A DNA stretch of 64,000 nt from positions 310,001-374,000 of the forward strand of contig NZ_CAKAKL010000001.1 in assembly GCF_916619195.1 (NCBI RefSeq). Reading direction: 5' to 3'. This document shows, piece after piece, positions 53,731-62,280 of the stretch. The DNA is from Inquilinus sp. Marseille-Q2685 (GTDB taxonomy: Bacteria; Pseudomonadota; Alphaproteobacteria; DSM-16000; Inquilinaceae). A program made the translations under genes and the position numbers. A model generated the notes under the pieces. The model had not been told where the DNA came from. It did no database searches and worked only from the letters and a program-made list of their open reading frames with translations. The stretch's first letter is position 1. Every line of letters starts with the position of its first letter.

Positions 53731-53979
53731 TCAACGGCGCGGCGGCCGGCGCGGCTGCGGGGCCGGGTTGGCGGCCTGGTTCGCGGCGGCACGCTCGGCC
53801 AGCGCCAGCTCGGTCTTCAGCTCGGCGATCTTGCGGTCCATGGCGGCCCGCAGAGTCGGCGAGGTGTGGCTGCCGAGATGGGCGCGCTTCTGCTCCAGCT
53901 CCTGCAACTGCTTCTGCTTTTCCTGGCGGTTCCGGCGAATCGGCGCGCCGTCGGACCGCTGTCCGTCAAAAGAACGCAT
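53731..53979 (-). CDS. Small hypothetical coiled-coil protein
   Basis: 82 residues. The middle is a predicted coiled coil (KQKQLQELEQKRAHL, then AAMDRKIAELKTELALAERAA) and the C-terminus is basic and proline-rich (PQPRRPPRR). ATG at 53979 is chosen; an upstream start at 54021 is possible. I do not recognise the family. Codon use looks like its neighbours, and the heptad pattern supports it as real. Confidence 0.6.
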   Translation of the reverse strand: MRSFDGQRSDGAPIRRNRQEKQKQLQELEQKRAHLGSHTSPTLRAAMDRKIAELKTELALAERAAANQAANPAPQPRRPPRR

Positions 53980-54153
53980 AACTGACCCTACGCTGGGTTT
54001 TCGGAGGGATGCCGTGGGCACGGCCCGGGACCGTGCCGCATCCGCGGAAGCGCTGGCCTAACCGATCCGGGGGTGATCGTGCAAGCTGGTATGTCGCCCG
54101 CCCGCGCGCTAGGGTCGCTCGCTTGCGACCAGGGACGGGACGGAGAGGGCGCC

Positions 54154-54633
54154 GTGCAGCCATCGACACGCAGATTGCGACTCTGGCGCGCCGCGGCCCT
54201 GGCGCTGCTGATCGGCCTGTTCGCCGCAACCCCGGCCGGCGCCGGCCCGAAGGACCACCGCTTCCGCATCGTCGACGAGCTCGGCCCCGACCAGATCGAG
54301 GAGCTGATCGCCGTCGGCATCGACGGCCGCACCGTCGGTGTCCTCCACGTCACCAGGGAAGACCCGATCGCCGAGCTGCAGGTGAAGGTGCCGGCGGGGC
54401 GGACGGTGCGCTACGAGCTGTGCGGCTTCCTGATCGTCGAGACGCCGGAGGGCGGCCGCCGCCAGCACCCGATCAACCATACCGGCACGATTGCGGACGC
54501 CGACGGGCGCGAGCTGAAGGCCTTCAACCAGAACAACGAGGTCTTCTTCCTGCAGGACGGCGCGCCGCAGGACGCCGATGCGGCGAAGACCGCGATCGTC
54601 GGCACGGGGCAATGCGCCCAGCCGGTCGCCTGA
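54154..54633 (+). CDS. Hypothetical exported protein
   Basis: 159 residues. A basic start (STRRLRLWRAA) and hydrophobic stretch (ALALLIGLFAATPAGAG) form a signal peptide of about 33 residues. The mature part is a small beta-rich domain with DHRFRIVDELGPDQIEELIAVGIDGR in part and two cysteines (YELCGFL and GTGQCAQ) that may pair. GTG at 54154 follows GGAGAGGG and gives a normal signal peptide; the longer frame to 54073 would bury it. I cannot name a family. Confidence 0.65.
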   Translation: MQPSTRRLRLWRAAALALLIGLFAATPAGAGPKDHRFRIVDELGPDQIEELIAVGIDGRTVGVLHVTREDPIAELQVKVPAGRTVRYELCGFLIVETPEGGRRQHPINHTGTIADADGRELKAFNQNNEVFFLQDGAPQDADAAKTAIVGTGQCAQPVA

Positions 54634-54661
54634 CGCCAACACGGATAGGACGGACACAGCC

Positions 54662-55711
54662 ATGCAGACGCCCTGGATCGCCGATACGGCGCGCTACGAG
54701 ACCGCCCGCTTCCGCCGCTCCGGCCGTAGCGGACTGCAGCTGCCCGAGATCTCGCTCGGCCTGTGGCAGAATTTCGGCGGGGTCGACCACTACGAGACCG
54801 GCCGCGCCGTGCTGCGCCGCGCCTTCGACCGCGGCGTCACCCATTTCGACCTGGCCAACAATTACGGCCCGCCCTACGGCTCGGCCGAGGAGAATTTCGG
54901 CCGCATCTTCGCCGCCGATTTCCGGCCCTATCGCGACGAGCTGCTGATCTCGACCAAGGCCGGCTACGACATGTGGCCGGGGCCCTACGGCAATTTCGGC
55001 TCGCGCAAATACCTGGTCGCCAGCCTGGACCAGAGCCTCAGGCGCATGGGGCTCGACTATGTCGACATCTTCTACTCGCACCGGCTCGACCCCGAGACGC
55101 CGCTGGAGGAGACGATGGGCGCGCTCGACCATGTCGTGCGCCAGGGCAAGGCGCTGTATGTCGGCATCTCCTCCTACTCGCCGGAGGCGACCCGCCAGGC
55201 GGCGGCGATCCTGAAGGATCTCGGAACGCCCTGCCTGATCCACCAGCCCTCCTATTCGATGCTCAATCGCTGGATCGAGGACGGGCTGCTCGACACGCTG
55301 CAGGAACTCGGCATCGGCCGCATCGCCTTCTCGCCGCTGGCCCAGGGCATGCTGACCTCGAAGTACCTGGACGGCGTGCCCGAGGATTCGCGGGCCAGGC
55401 GCGGCCGCTCGCTGCGCACCAACCTGCTGTCGGAGGGCAACATCGCCCGCATCCGGGAGCTGAACGCCATCGCCCAGCGGCGCGGCCAGACCCTGGCGCA
55501 GATGGCGCTGAGCTGGGTGCTGCGCGACCCGCGCGTCACCTCGGCCCTGATCGGCGCCCGGTCGGTGGCGCAGCTGGACGACAGCCTCGACGCGCTGAAG
55601 GGCGCGCCGCTGACGGCCGAGGAGCTGGCCGAGATCGACCGGCACGCGCTCGATGGCGGCATCGACCTGTGGCGCGCCTCTTCGACCGCCACCGCCAAGG
55701 CGGCCGGCTAA
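54662..55711 (+). CDS. Aldo/keto reductase, YghZ/Gpr-like
   Basis: 349 residues. The tetrad residues are visible in HFDLANNYGPPYGSAEE (Asp, Tyr), LLISTKAG (Lys) and YSHRLDPETP (His). LGLWQNFGG, the long loop AGYDMWPGPYGNFGSRKY and SLRRMGLDYVDIFY are typical of L-glyceraldehyde-3-phosphate reductase YghZ and related AKR14 proteins. It is NADPH-dependent and probably reduces small aldehydes such as methylglyoxal. It converges on the trehalase gene with a four-base overlap. Confidence 0.92.
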   Translation: MQTPWIADTARYETARFRRSGRSGLQLPEISLGLWQNFGGVDHYETGRAVLRRAFDRGVTHFDLANNYGPPYGSAEENFGRIFAADFRPYRDELLISTKAGYDMWPGPYGNFGSRKYLVASLDQSLRRMGLDYVDIFYSHRLDPETPLEETMGALDHVVRQGKALYVGISSYSPEATRQAAAILKDLGTPCLIHQPSYSMLNRWIEDGLLDTLQELGIGRIAFSPLAQGMLTSKYLDGVPEDSRARRGRSLRTNLLSEGNIARIRELNAIAQRRGQTLAQMALSWVLRDPRVTSALIGARSVAQLDDSLDALKGAPLTAEELAEIDRHALDGGIDLWRASSTATAKAAG

Positions 55712-57363
55712 GGGGGACGGCGCAGGGGCTGGGCCTCCGGCGCCCGGTTGTCGTTCGCTGCCGCCAGGCAGGCGATGTCGCCGCCGCTTGCGGTGGTGAG
55801 CTGCGGGTATGTCGCCAGCAGCCGCCGCAGCACGCCGTTGGTCCAGCCGAAGCCGTCCTGGTTGGGATACTCCCCGCCGCCGGCGGCTTCGGTACCGGCG
55901 ACGTCGTATTTCTCGGTCAGCTTGCCGGTCTGCGTGTAGACGCCGGCGACCCGCTCGGCCCAGCGGCGGGCGACGGTTTCCGCCAGTTGGTCATGGCCGG
56001 TGCGGGCCAGGCCGCGGATCGCGATCCATTCCAGTGGTGCCCAGCCATTCGGCGCGTCCCATTGCTGCCCCGAGGCGATCTCGGTGGTCAGCAGGCCGCC
56101 GGGGGCGAGCAGCCGGCGCTCCAGCGTCTCGGCGACGCGGGCGGCCTGGTCCGGATCGGCCAGATCGAAGAACAAGGGATAGGCCGTCGCCAGAGTCACG
56201 GCGCCGGTGCGTCGCCCCTCGCGCCACAGATAGTCGGTGAACACGCCGGCCTCCTGGTCCCAAAGCAGACGTCGGACCGCCTCGGCACGCAGCCTGGCGC
56301 GGGCCTCCAGCTCCGCCGCGCGCTCCGGCCGGTGCGACGCCGCATAGGCCTTCGCCAGGACGCTCTCCAGCTCGGCCATCAGGCTGTTCAGGTCCGGCGG
56401 CACCACCGCCGTGGTGCGGATGGTGGCCAGGGTCTTGCCGTCCGCCAGCCAGCGCGAGGAGAAGTCCCAGCCGCTTTCGGCCGCGGCCCGCAGGTCGCGA
56501 TAGACTTCGACCGGTGCCCGGTTCGTCGCCCGTGCGGTCTCGACATCCTCGCGATAGGATTCGTCGCGCGGCTGGTCGCTGTCGTCCCAGTAGCGGTTCA
56601 GGAGAGTGCCGTCCGGCAGCCGGACCACGCGGCGATGGGCAGCCCCGGGCTCCAGGGAATCGGCGCCGTCCATCCAGAAGGCATACTCCCGGGCCAGGCT
56701 CGGCAGGTGGGCGGCATAGGTCGCGCCCGGGTCGTCGCTGCTTTCCGCCACCAGTTCCACCATCGCCGCGAAGAACGGCGGCTGCGACCGGCTGAGATAA
56801 TAGCTGCGGTTGCCGTTCGGGATGTGGCCGTAGCGGTCGATCAGGCTGGCGAAGTTCGCCAGCACGTCGTGCGCCAGATCGTCCCGGCCGCTCTCGATCA
56901 GGCCGAGCATGGTGAAGTAGGAGTCCCAGTAGTAGACCTCGCCGAAGCGCCCGCCCGGGACGACATAGGGGTTCGGCAGCGGCAGCAGGGAGGACCGCGG
57001 GTCGGGCCGGTCCGGCGGCCGTTTCAGCACGTCCCACAGCCCGTCGATATGGCTGCAGACATCCTGGCCGGGCACCGAGCGGTAGCCGCTTTCATGCGTC
57101 GCCGGCGGCGTGAAGTACCGGCGCACGAAGGCCGCGAGATCGAATCCGGCCTCGTCCTTCCGCTCGGCATAGAGGCGCAGGATCTCGCCGGGCGCCGCCT
57201 TCGGCTCGGCATCGACGAAGGTCTTGCCGTCCGGGAAGACCCGCTGCATCTGCACGTCCCGGAACAGCTCGCCATAGGTCTGCGACGGCGGCTGCTGGGC
57301 CAGGCCGGGCAGGGCGACGAACCAGAAACCCAGCAGTGCTGGGATGGCGCGGAACAGGCGCAT
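55708..57363 (-). CDS. treA: Periplasmic trehalase (GH37)
   Basis: 551 residues with a signal peptide of about 22 residues. The first trehalase signature PGGRFGEVYYWDSYF lies at 136-150 and the second, QWDAPNGWAP, near 450. FLWREG-like DYLWREGRR and catalytic acids in the GH37 (alpha/alpha)6 barrel are present. It splits trehalose in the periplasm into two glucoses. The C-terminal ~35 residues (ACLAAANDNRAPEAQPL) are a free tail. A longer frame upstream covers the GH15 gene in another frame and is not used. Confidence 0.94.
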   Translation of the reverse strand: MRLFRAIPALLGFWFVALPGLAQQPPSQTYGELFRDVQMQRVFPDGKTFVDAEPKAAPGEILRLYAERKDEAGFDLAAFVRRYFTPPATHESGYRSVPGQDVCSHIDGLWDVLKRPPDRPDPRSSLLPLPNPYVVPGGRFGEVYYWDSYFTMLGLIESGRDDLAHDVLANFASLIDRYGHIPNGNRSYYLSRSQPPFFAAMVELVAESSDDPGATYAAHLPSLAREYAFWMDGADSLEPGAAHRRVVRLPDGTLLNRYWDDSDQPRDESYREDVETARATNRAPVEVYRDLRAAAESGWDFSSRWLADGKTLATIRTTAVVPPDLNSLMAELESVLAKAYAASHRPERAAELEARARLRAEAVRRLLWDQEAGVFTDYLWREGRRTGAVTLATAYPLFFDLADPDQAARVAETLERRLLAPGGLLTTEIASGQQWDAPNGWAPLEWIAIRGLARTGHDQLAETVARRWAERVAGVYTQTGKLTEKYDVAGTEAAGGGEYPNQDGFGWTNGVLRRLLATYPQLTTASGGDIACLAAANDNRAPEAQPLRRPP

Positions 57364-57452
57364 GGGAAAGATCTCCGGCCTGGTGGTCGCGGCGAGGAAC
57401 ATAGGGCTCGTACGCGCACCGGCCAGAGCGTCGGGCCAGATCGTCGAGTCCG

Positions 57453-58868
57453 TCAGATCTGCGCGATCCGGCGCCGCGCCTGGACCGCGGTGATGAAGCC
57501 GGCATAGCTCCAGCCCAGATGCTTGGCCGAGCTCTGGGCGCCGGTCGCGCGATCGATCTGTTCGGACAGCGCACCGTCCAGCGGAGTAAAGGTCCGGACC
57601 GTCGCAAGGAAGGCGTCGCCGCGGGCGAGGAGGGCGCCGACCAGGCGTCGACTGTCGAGGTCTTCCGGCCCGGGCTCGGCGCCCAGGACACGAACGACGA
57701 AGCCGCGGTTGTCTTCGGTCAGCGCGAATGCCGCGCCGCCTGCCACCCCCGCGGCCAGACGGTAGTTGAACTCCGCTGCGGCGAGGGTCGCGATATACCA
57801 GGCCCCACCGCCGTAATATCGATCCTCGCGGAACCGGCCGAGCGCCGGCGCCGGCCGCCCGGCATTGATCGGGAACAGGCCGACGAACAGATCCTCGAGC
57901 GCGGCGAGCGTGGCCTGGGCCTTCGGGTCGAGCATGCTGTGCGGCCCGGCGGGCAAGCCGGCATGAAGCACGCCGAGGATCACGGCGATGTCGAGGTCGC
58001 GGCCCATTGCGCCGGACGCGGCCGGCAGCAGGCTGGCATAGGCCCCAGCCCGCCAATGGCCGTCCAGCGCCTCTGCAAGGGCCGCCGAGGCCTCCCAGCA
58101 CCGCCCGGCGGTCCCGGAGTCGCCACAAGCCTCCAGCCAATCGGCACCCCGGCGCAGCGCGGCGCATTGCACAACGCGGGTGTAATAGTCGTGGCCGAGG
58201 CTGTCCTCCCAGATCTCGAAGCTGGGCTCGGCGTGATGCGCCAGGACGAAGTCCAGGTCGATGCGCAGCAGCCCGGCCGCCTCGTCCCGCACGCCCGGCT
58301 CCAGCAGGCCGTCGTCGAGGCACCGCAGCAGGGTCAGGGCCCGCAGCGCCGACCCGTCATGCTGCGGCCGCGACCAGTTCAGCGTGTCCAGCGTGCCGTC
58401 CGGGTTGACCCGGACCTCGCCCCAGACCCGGTCGCCGGCGACGCCGCGCAGATCGGCCTCGGAGCGGACATGCTGCACGACATCCGGGTCGACGCCCTGC
58501 CGCGGGTCACCCTTGGCCAGCACCGCGGCGCCGGTCAGGCCGCGCAGGCCGAGGCTGAAGCGGATGAAGTCGCGGATATGGCCGGCATCCGCGGCCGGCC
58601 GGGTGCCGTCGGCCACCAGGATCCGCAGTGCGTCCATCACCAGCGCCGAATCCCGGAACCAGTGGAAGAAATAATCCGGGTCCGGGTCATAGGCCCCCAT
58701 CACCGAAGAGGCCACGACCGATCCCGGCTTCGGCACGATGCGCTGGCGGAAGGGCCGCCGCTCCTTCACCAGATGGGTGGCGGAGACGCCGAGCGTCAGG
58801 TTCCGGGCGGCGACCGCGTATTGCCGGTCGAGCCAGTCGGTCAGAGCGGTGCTGCCGGAGGGACTCAA
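57453..58868 (-). CDS. Glycoside hydrolase family 15 (glucoamylase-like)
   Basis: 471 residues without a signal peptide, so probably cytoplasmic. PDPDYFFHWFRDSALVMDAL (about 62-81) is the GH15 substrate loop. E221 in FEIWEDSLGHDYY is the likely general acid and E436 in LSEQIDRATG the likely base, both in positions matching fungal and bacterial glucoamylases. It should release glucose from an alpha-linked oligosaccharide. It starts inside the end of the small coiled-coil gene (four-base overlap), 89 bases before the trehalase gene. Confidence 0.9.
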   Translation of the reverse strand: MSPSGSTALTDWLDRQYAVAARNLTLGVSATHLVKERRPFRQRIVPKPGSVVASSVMGAYDPDPDYFFHWFRDSALVMDALRILVADGTRPAADAGHIRDFIRFSLGLRGLTGAAVLAKGDPRQGVDPDVVQHVRSEADLRGVAGDRVWGEVRVNPDGTLDTLNWSRPQHDGSALRALTLLRCLDDGLLEPGVRDEAAGLLRIDLDFVLAHHAEPSFEIWEDSLGHDYYTRVVQCAALRRGADWLEACGDSGTAGRCWEASAALAEALDGHWRAGAYASLLPAASGAMGRDLDIAVILGVLHAGLPAGPHSMLDPKAQATLAALEDLFVGLFPINAGRPAPALGRFREDRYYGGGAWYIATLAAAEFNYRLAAGVAGGAAFALTEDNRGFVVRVLGAEPGPEDLDSRRLVGALLARGDAFLATVRTFTPLDGALSEQIDRATGAQSSAKHLGWSYAGFITAVQARRRIAQI

Positions 58869-59089
58869 GCGTCGATCAGGCCGAGACGGGTCTCGATCCG
58901 GTCAAGCCGCTTCTCGATCTTGTCGAAGCGCACGGAGTGTTCGGCCAGGACGACTTCGATGCGCGCGGTGTTGACTTCGAGCCGCCCGACACGGGCGGTC
59001 AGGTCGTCCAGGCGGTCGACGATGCGATCCATGCCGGCGCGAAGATGCCGGAGATGTTCGAGGACGAGGTTCTCGGTGTTCTCGTTCAT
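58865..59089 (-). CDS. Small coiled-coil protein between GH15 and GH144 genes
   Basis: 74 residues with continuous heptads over nearly the whole length (LRHLRAGMDRIVDRLDDL, VGRLEVNTARIEVVL and FDKIEKRLDRIETRLGL). It resembles short repeat coiled-coil proteins of alphaproteobacteria that accompany diverse genes. There is no signal peptide. It overlaps the GH15 gene by four bases, so it is co-translated with a glycosidase, and lies 48 bases after the GH144 gene. The function is unknown. Confidence 0.75.
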   Translation of the reverse strand: MNENTENLVLEHLRHLRAGMDRIVDRLDDLTARVGRLEVNTARIEVVLAEHSVRFDKIEKRLDRIETRLGLIDA

Positions 59090-59137
59090 GGCTCGACCAA
59101 TGTAGCAGACTTTCCAGGAGATAGACGATGGTCGCCG

Positions 59138-60430
59138 TCATCGCCCGCCCAGATGCGGGCTCTCGAAGCCGAGGGTGCGCAGGCCGCGCTGGACGTCCGG
59201 GTCGCTCATGAACAGCCGCCACAAGAGGCCGGTGCGGTGGTTCTCGATCATCACCACGATCGGGCCCTGGTCGATCGCCAGATAGGTGTCGGCCACCCAG
59301 TTCGCCTGCTCGGAGAAGGCGTCGACGAAGCCGTATCGATCCCAGATCCGGTCGCCCAGCTTTTCGTAGAAGTGCCGCAGCGCCCGCATCGACTGCTCCG
59401 GCGTGTAGGGCATCGCCGACAAGGCGGCGGTCGGGGTGATGACGCCGAGGTCGTTGTCCGGCGCATGGGCCGAATAGCCCCCCGGCGTGTCGCTGGCGGT
59501 CAGGCCCCAGCAATCCGGCCCGTAGCCCTTGAAGCCGTTCGGGTTGCGGACGCAGTGCTCGTAATTGATCAGCGTATGCCGGCGGTTCTGCTCCCAGTAG
59601 TCGGCATACCGGTCCTTCAGGCCGCGCGGGTCGAGGCCGAGGAAGGAGTAGTGGCTGAAGAACAGCGGCCCGCCATAGGGCATACCGAGCGGCAGCTCGA
59701 CGTCGTAATAGCTGCGCCGGCTCAGGAACCAGCGGCCGACGGCCCAGCCGCGGTGATAGACCTCGGCGTCGATGGCGTAGCGCGGCGAGGCGGCGGCGAT
59801 GACATAGGCGATCAGGCACTCGTTCCAGCCGCGGATCTCGTGGCCCAGGCCCCAGCCGTTGTTGGCGCCCCAGTGCCAGAACAGCACGTTCAGCCCGCCG
59901 CGGGTGTACCAGTTCCACTCGGTCTCGTTCCACATCCAGCCGATGTGGTTGCGCAGCTCGGTCTCGGCGGCCGTGTCGCGGTCGAAATAGCGGCGCGCGG
60001 TCAGCAGCCCCTGGAACAGGAACGCGGTCTCGACCAGGTCGCCGCCGTCGTCCTTGCGGCTGAACGCGACGGTGGCGCCAGTGCGGCCGTCGAGGAAATG
60101 CGGGAACACGCCGTGATGCGAGGTGGTGCGCTCGAGATGGCGCACGATCGTCATCAGTCGCTCGACCGCCGCGGCCCGGTCGATCCAGCCGCGCTCGGCG
60201 GCGACGATGATGGCCAGGATGCCGAAGCCGGAGCCGCCGGTCGTCACCCAGTCGTTCGGCGCCTTGCCGGCGCGGTCCGTGCGATCCGGGATCATGCCGC
60301 TGACCGGGTGCGCCGCCTCCCAGAAGAAGCGGAAGGTCTGGCGCTGCACGAGGTCGAGCAGGGCGTCGTCCGACAGCGCCGCGGCGCCCTTCTTGGAGGC
60401 GCGGCGGGGTGCGGCAGGCCGTTTGGTCAT
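59138..60430 (-). CDS. GH144-like glucoamylase-family protein (probable endo-beta-1,2-glucanase)
   Basis: 430 residues without a clear signal peptide, with the glycoamylase/GH144 pattern: QRQTFRFFWEAAHP near 28, GSGFGILAIIVAAERGWI, the WNETEWNWYTRGGLNVLFWHWG stretch in part, CWGLTASDTPGGYSAHAPD and YGFVDAFSE. Family members cleave beta-1,2-glucans such as osmoregulated periplasmic glucans. A cytoplasmic enzyme would be odd for such a substrate. The start ATG lies in a four-base overlap with the ABC transporter gene, so both are one unit. Confidence 0.87.
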   Translation of the reverse strand: MTKRPAAPRRASKKGAAALSDDALLDLVQRQTFRFFWEAAHPVSGMIPDRTDRAGKAPNDWVTTGGSGFGILAIIVAAERGWIDRAAAVERLMTIVRHLERTTSHHGVFPHFLDGRTGATVAFSRKDDGGDLVETAFLFQGLLTARRYFDRDTAAETELRNHIGWMWNETEWNWYTRGGLNVLFWHWGANNGWGLGHEIRGWNECLIAYVIAAASPRYAIDAEVYHRGWAVGRWFLSRRSYYDVELPLGMPYGGPLFFSHYSFLGLDPRGLKDRYADYWEQNRRHTLINYEHCVRNPNGFKGYGPDCWGLTASDTPGGYSAHAPDNDLGVITPTAALSAMPYTPEQSMRALRHFYEKLGDRIWDRYGFVDAFSEQANWVADTYLAIDQGPIVVMIENHRTGLLWRLFMSDPDVQRGLRTLGFESPHLGGR

Positions 60431-62280
60431 TCCATCGGGTCTCGGTGGTGGAGCAGGGGGGCGAAGCCGGCGGAGGAGGGGATCGCCCGCCGCGGCGGCC
60501 TGCCGATCGGGATCCGGCGCTCGCCCGTGACCTCGTCGGTCAGATGCAGCCGCAGGACACGGGTGTAGAAGCCGTTCTTGACCTCTCGCCGGGCGATGGT
60601 GATCACCGCCGTCTCCGGCAGCTCCTGCTCGAAGATCGACATCGCGGTCTTCCGCCGCTCCTCGTCCAACGCATCGACCATCTCGTCGATGAACACCCAT
60701 CGCGGCTTGTGCAGCAGCAGCCGGGCGAAGGTCAGGGTCTGCAGCTCGTCACTGGTCAGCTCCTTGTCCCAGTTCTTGACCTGGTCGAGCGAGATCTCGT
60801 GATGCCCCATCTCGGTGCGCCGGAGCGCGGCGCAGATCTGCTCGTCGGTGAAGCTGGACGCATCCATCGGATAGGTCAGGGCGTCGCGCAGCGGGCCGGG
60901 CGGCAGATAGGGCCGCTGCGGCAGGAACATGGTGCGGGCCTGGGGCGGCATCAGGATGCGGCCGGTGCCCCAGGGCCACAGGCCGGCGAAGGCGCGGAAC
61001 AACGTGCTCTTGCCGCCGCCGGTGCGGCCGACGATCAGGACCCGCTCGCCCGGCTTGATCTCGACCCGCTCGTCGTCCAGCACCGCCAGGCCGCCGGCCG
61101 ACAGCACGCCCAGCTTCTCGAAGCCCAGCGTGTCGCCGGTGCCTTCGGCGATCTCGATCCTGCGCGGTTCCCCGTTCAGGGTCTCGAGCGTCACCAGCGT
61201 CTCGCGGAAGCTCATCACCCGCAGCAGTGTTGCCCGCCAGTCGGCCAGGTTGCTGAAATTATCGACGAACCAGCGCAGCGCCTGCTGCACCTGGACGAAG
61301 GCGCCCACCGCCACCATCAGTTCGCCGAAGGTCAGGTCGCCACCGAAATAGCCGGGCGAGGCGACCAGGATCGGGGCGACGATGGTGAACCAGCCATAGC
61401 CGGCGGTGATCCAGGTCAGGTTGGTGACGGCGCGGACGTAGCGCAGCATCACCGCGACGATCCGGTCGAGGTCGGCGTCCAGCCGGCGCCGCTCATCGGC
61501 CTCGCCGCTGTCGAGCGTGATCCCGTCGACATGCTCGTTGACCCGGACCAGGGCCGAGCGCAGATCGGCCTCGCGGGCATAGCGTTCGGCATTGATGTTG
61601 ATCAGCGGCCGCCCGACGCGCCAGCTGATCCAGGAGGCCGCGGCGGCATAGAGCAGGGCGCACCATACCATGTAGCCCGGGATCGACAGAGCCATGCCGT
61701 CGATCTTGAGGGCGATGCCCTGGGACAAGATCCACAGCACGCCGACGAAGCTGATCAGCAGCAGGGTCGACTGCAGCAGGCCGATGCCGAGATCGGTCGA
61801 CAGCTCGGTCAGGTGCCGCGTGTCCTCGTGGATGCGCTGATCCGGGTTCTCGCCGATCTCGCCGGCGCCGGCCAGGCGGAAGGCGCGCTTGGGCTTCAGC
61901 CACTCGCTGAACAGGTCGCGGGTCAGCCCGGCCCGCAGCCGCACCTTCAGCGTCTGGTTGAGCCAGGCCTGGGCGACGTTGAGGGTCAGCAGCACGCCGG
62001 CGATGACGACGAAGACCAGCAACTGGTGGAAGAAGCCGATCAGGCTCTTCTGCGCCAGCGCGTCATAGAACGGTTGATTCCAGGCGTTCAGCCGGATCTG
62101 CGCCGCCGCGGTCAGGGCGACGACGATGACGACGCCGACGATGAGGACAAGGATCCGCTTCCAGTCGGGGGAGGCTCGCAGCGTCCGGAACAGGGTCAGG
62201 AGCTGAGAGGGGAGAGTCTGGCTGACGATCGATTGCCCGTCACCAGCAGCCGTGTGCGACGCCTCGGGCGCCTGTGCCAT
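60427..62280 (-). CDS. BacA/SbmA-like ABC transporter, fused permease and ATPase
   Basis: 617 residues. The N-terminal SbmA/BacA-type membrane domain (about 20-330) has several helices and NQPFYDALAQKS, EWLKPKRAFRL and NPDQRIHEDTRHLTELS. A C-terminal ABC ATPase has Walker A GRTGGGKST and Walker B WVFIDEMVDALDEE. The signature is not LSGGQ: the segment reads ELTSDELQTLTFARLLL, lacking the glycines. The family exports or imports peptides, vitamin B12 or very-long-chain acyl lipids. It is directly upstream of GH144. ATG at 62280 is preferred; in-frame ATGs upstream have worse context. Confidence 0.88.
   Translation of the reverse strand: MAQAPEASHTAAGDGQSIVSQTLPSQLLTLFRTLRASPDWKRILVLIVGVVIVVALTAAAQIRLNAWNQPFYDALAQKSLIGFFHQLLVFVVIAGVLLTLNVAQAWLNQTLKVRLRAGLTRDLFSEWLKPKRAFRLAGAGEIGENPDQRIHEDTRHLTELSTDLGIGLLQSTLLLISFVGVLWILSQGIALKIDGMALSIPGYMVWCALLYAAAASWISWRVGRPLININAERYAREADLRSALVRVNEHVDGITLDSGEADERRRLDADLDRIVAVMLRYVRAVTNLTWITAGYGWFTIVAPILVASPGYFGGDLTFGELMVAVGAFVQVQQALRWFVDNFSNLADWRATLLRVMSFRETLVTLETLNGEPRRIEIAEGTGDTLGFEKLGVLSAGGLAVLDDERVEIKPGERVLIVGRTGGGKSTLFRAFAGLWPWGTGRILMPPQARTMFLPQRPYLPPGPLRDALTYPMDASSFTDEQICAALRRTEMGHHEISLDQVKNWDKELTSDELQTLTFARLLLHKPRWVFIDEMVDALDEERRKTAMSIFEQELPETAVITIARREVKNGFYTRVLRLHLTDEVTGERRIPIGRPPRRAIPSSAGFAPLLHHRDPME

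Noticed and set aside
54763-57507. A 914-codon plus-strand frame across the aldo/keto reductase and trehalase region
   Set aside because: It overlaps two well-supported genes in other frames and shows only low-complexity composition without motifs.
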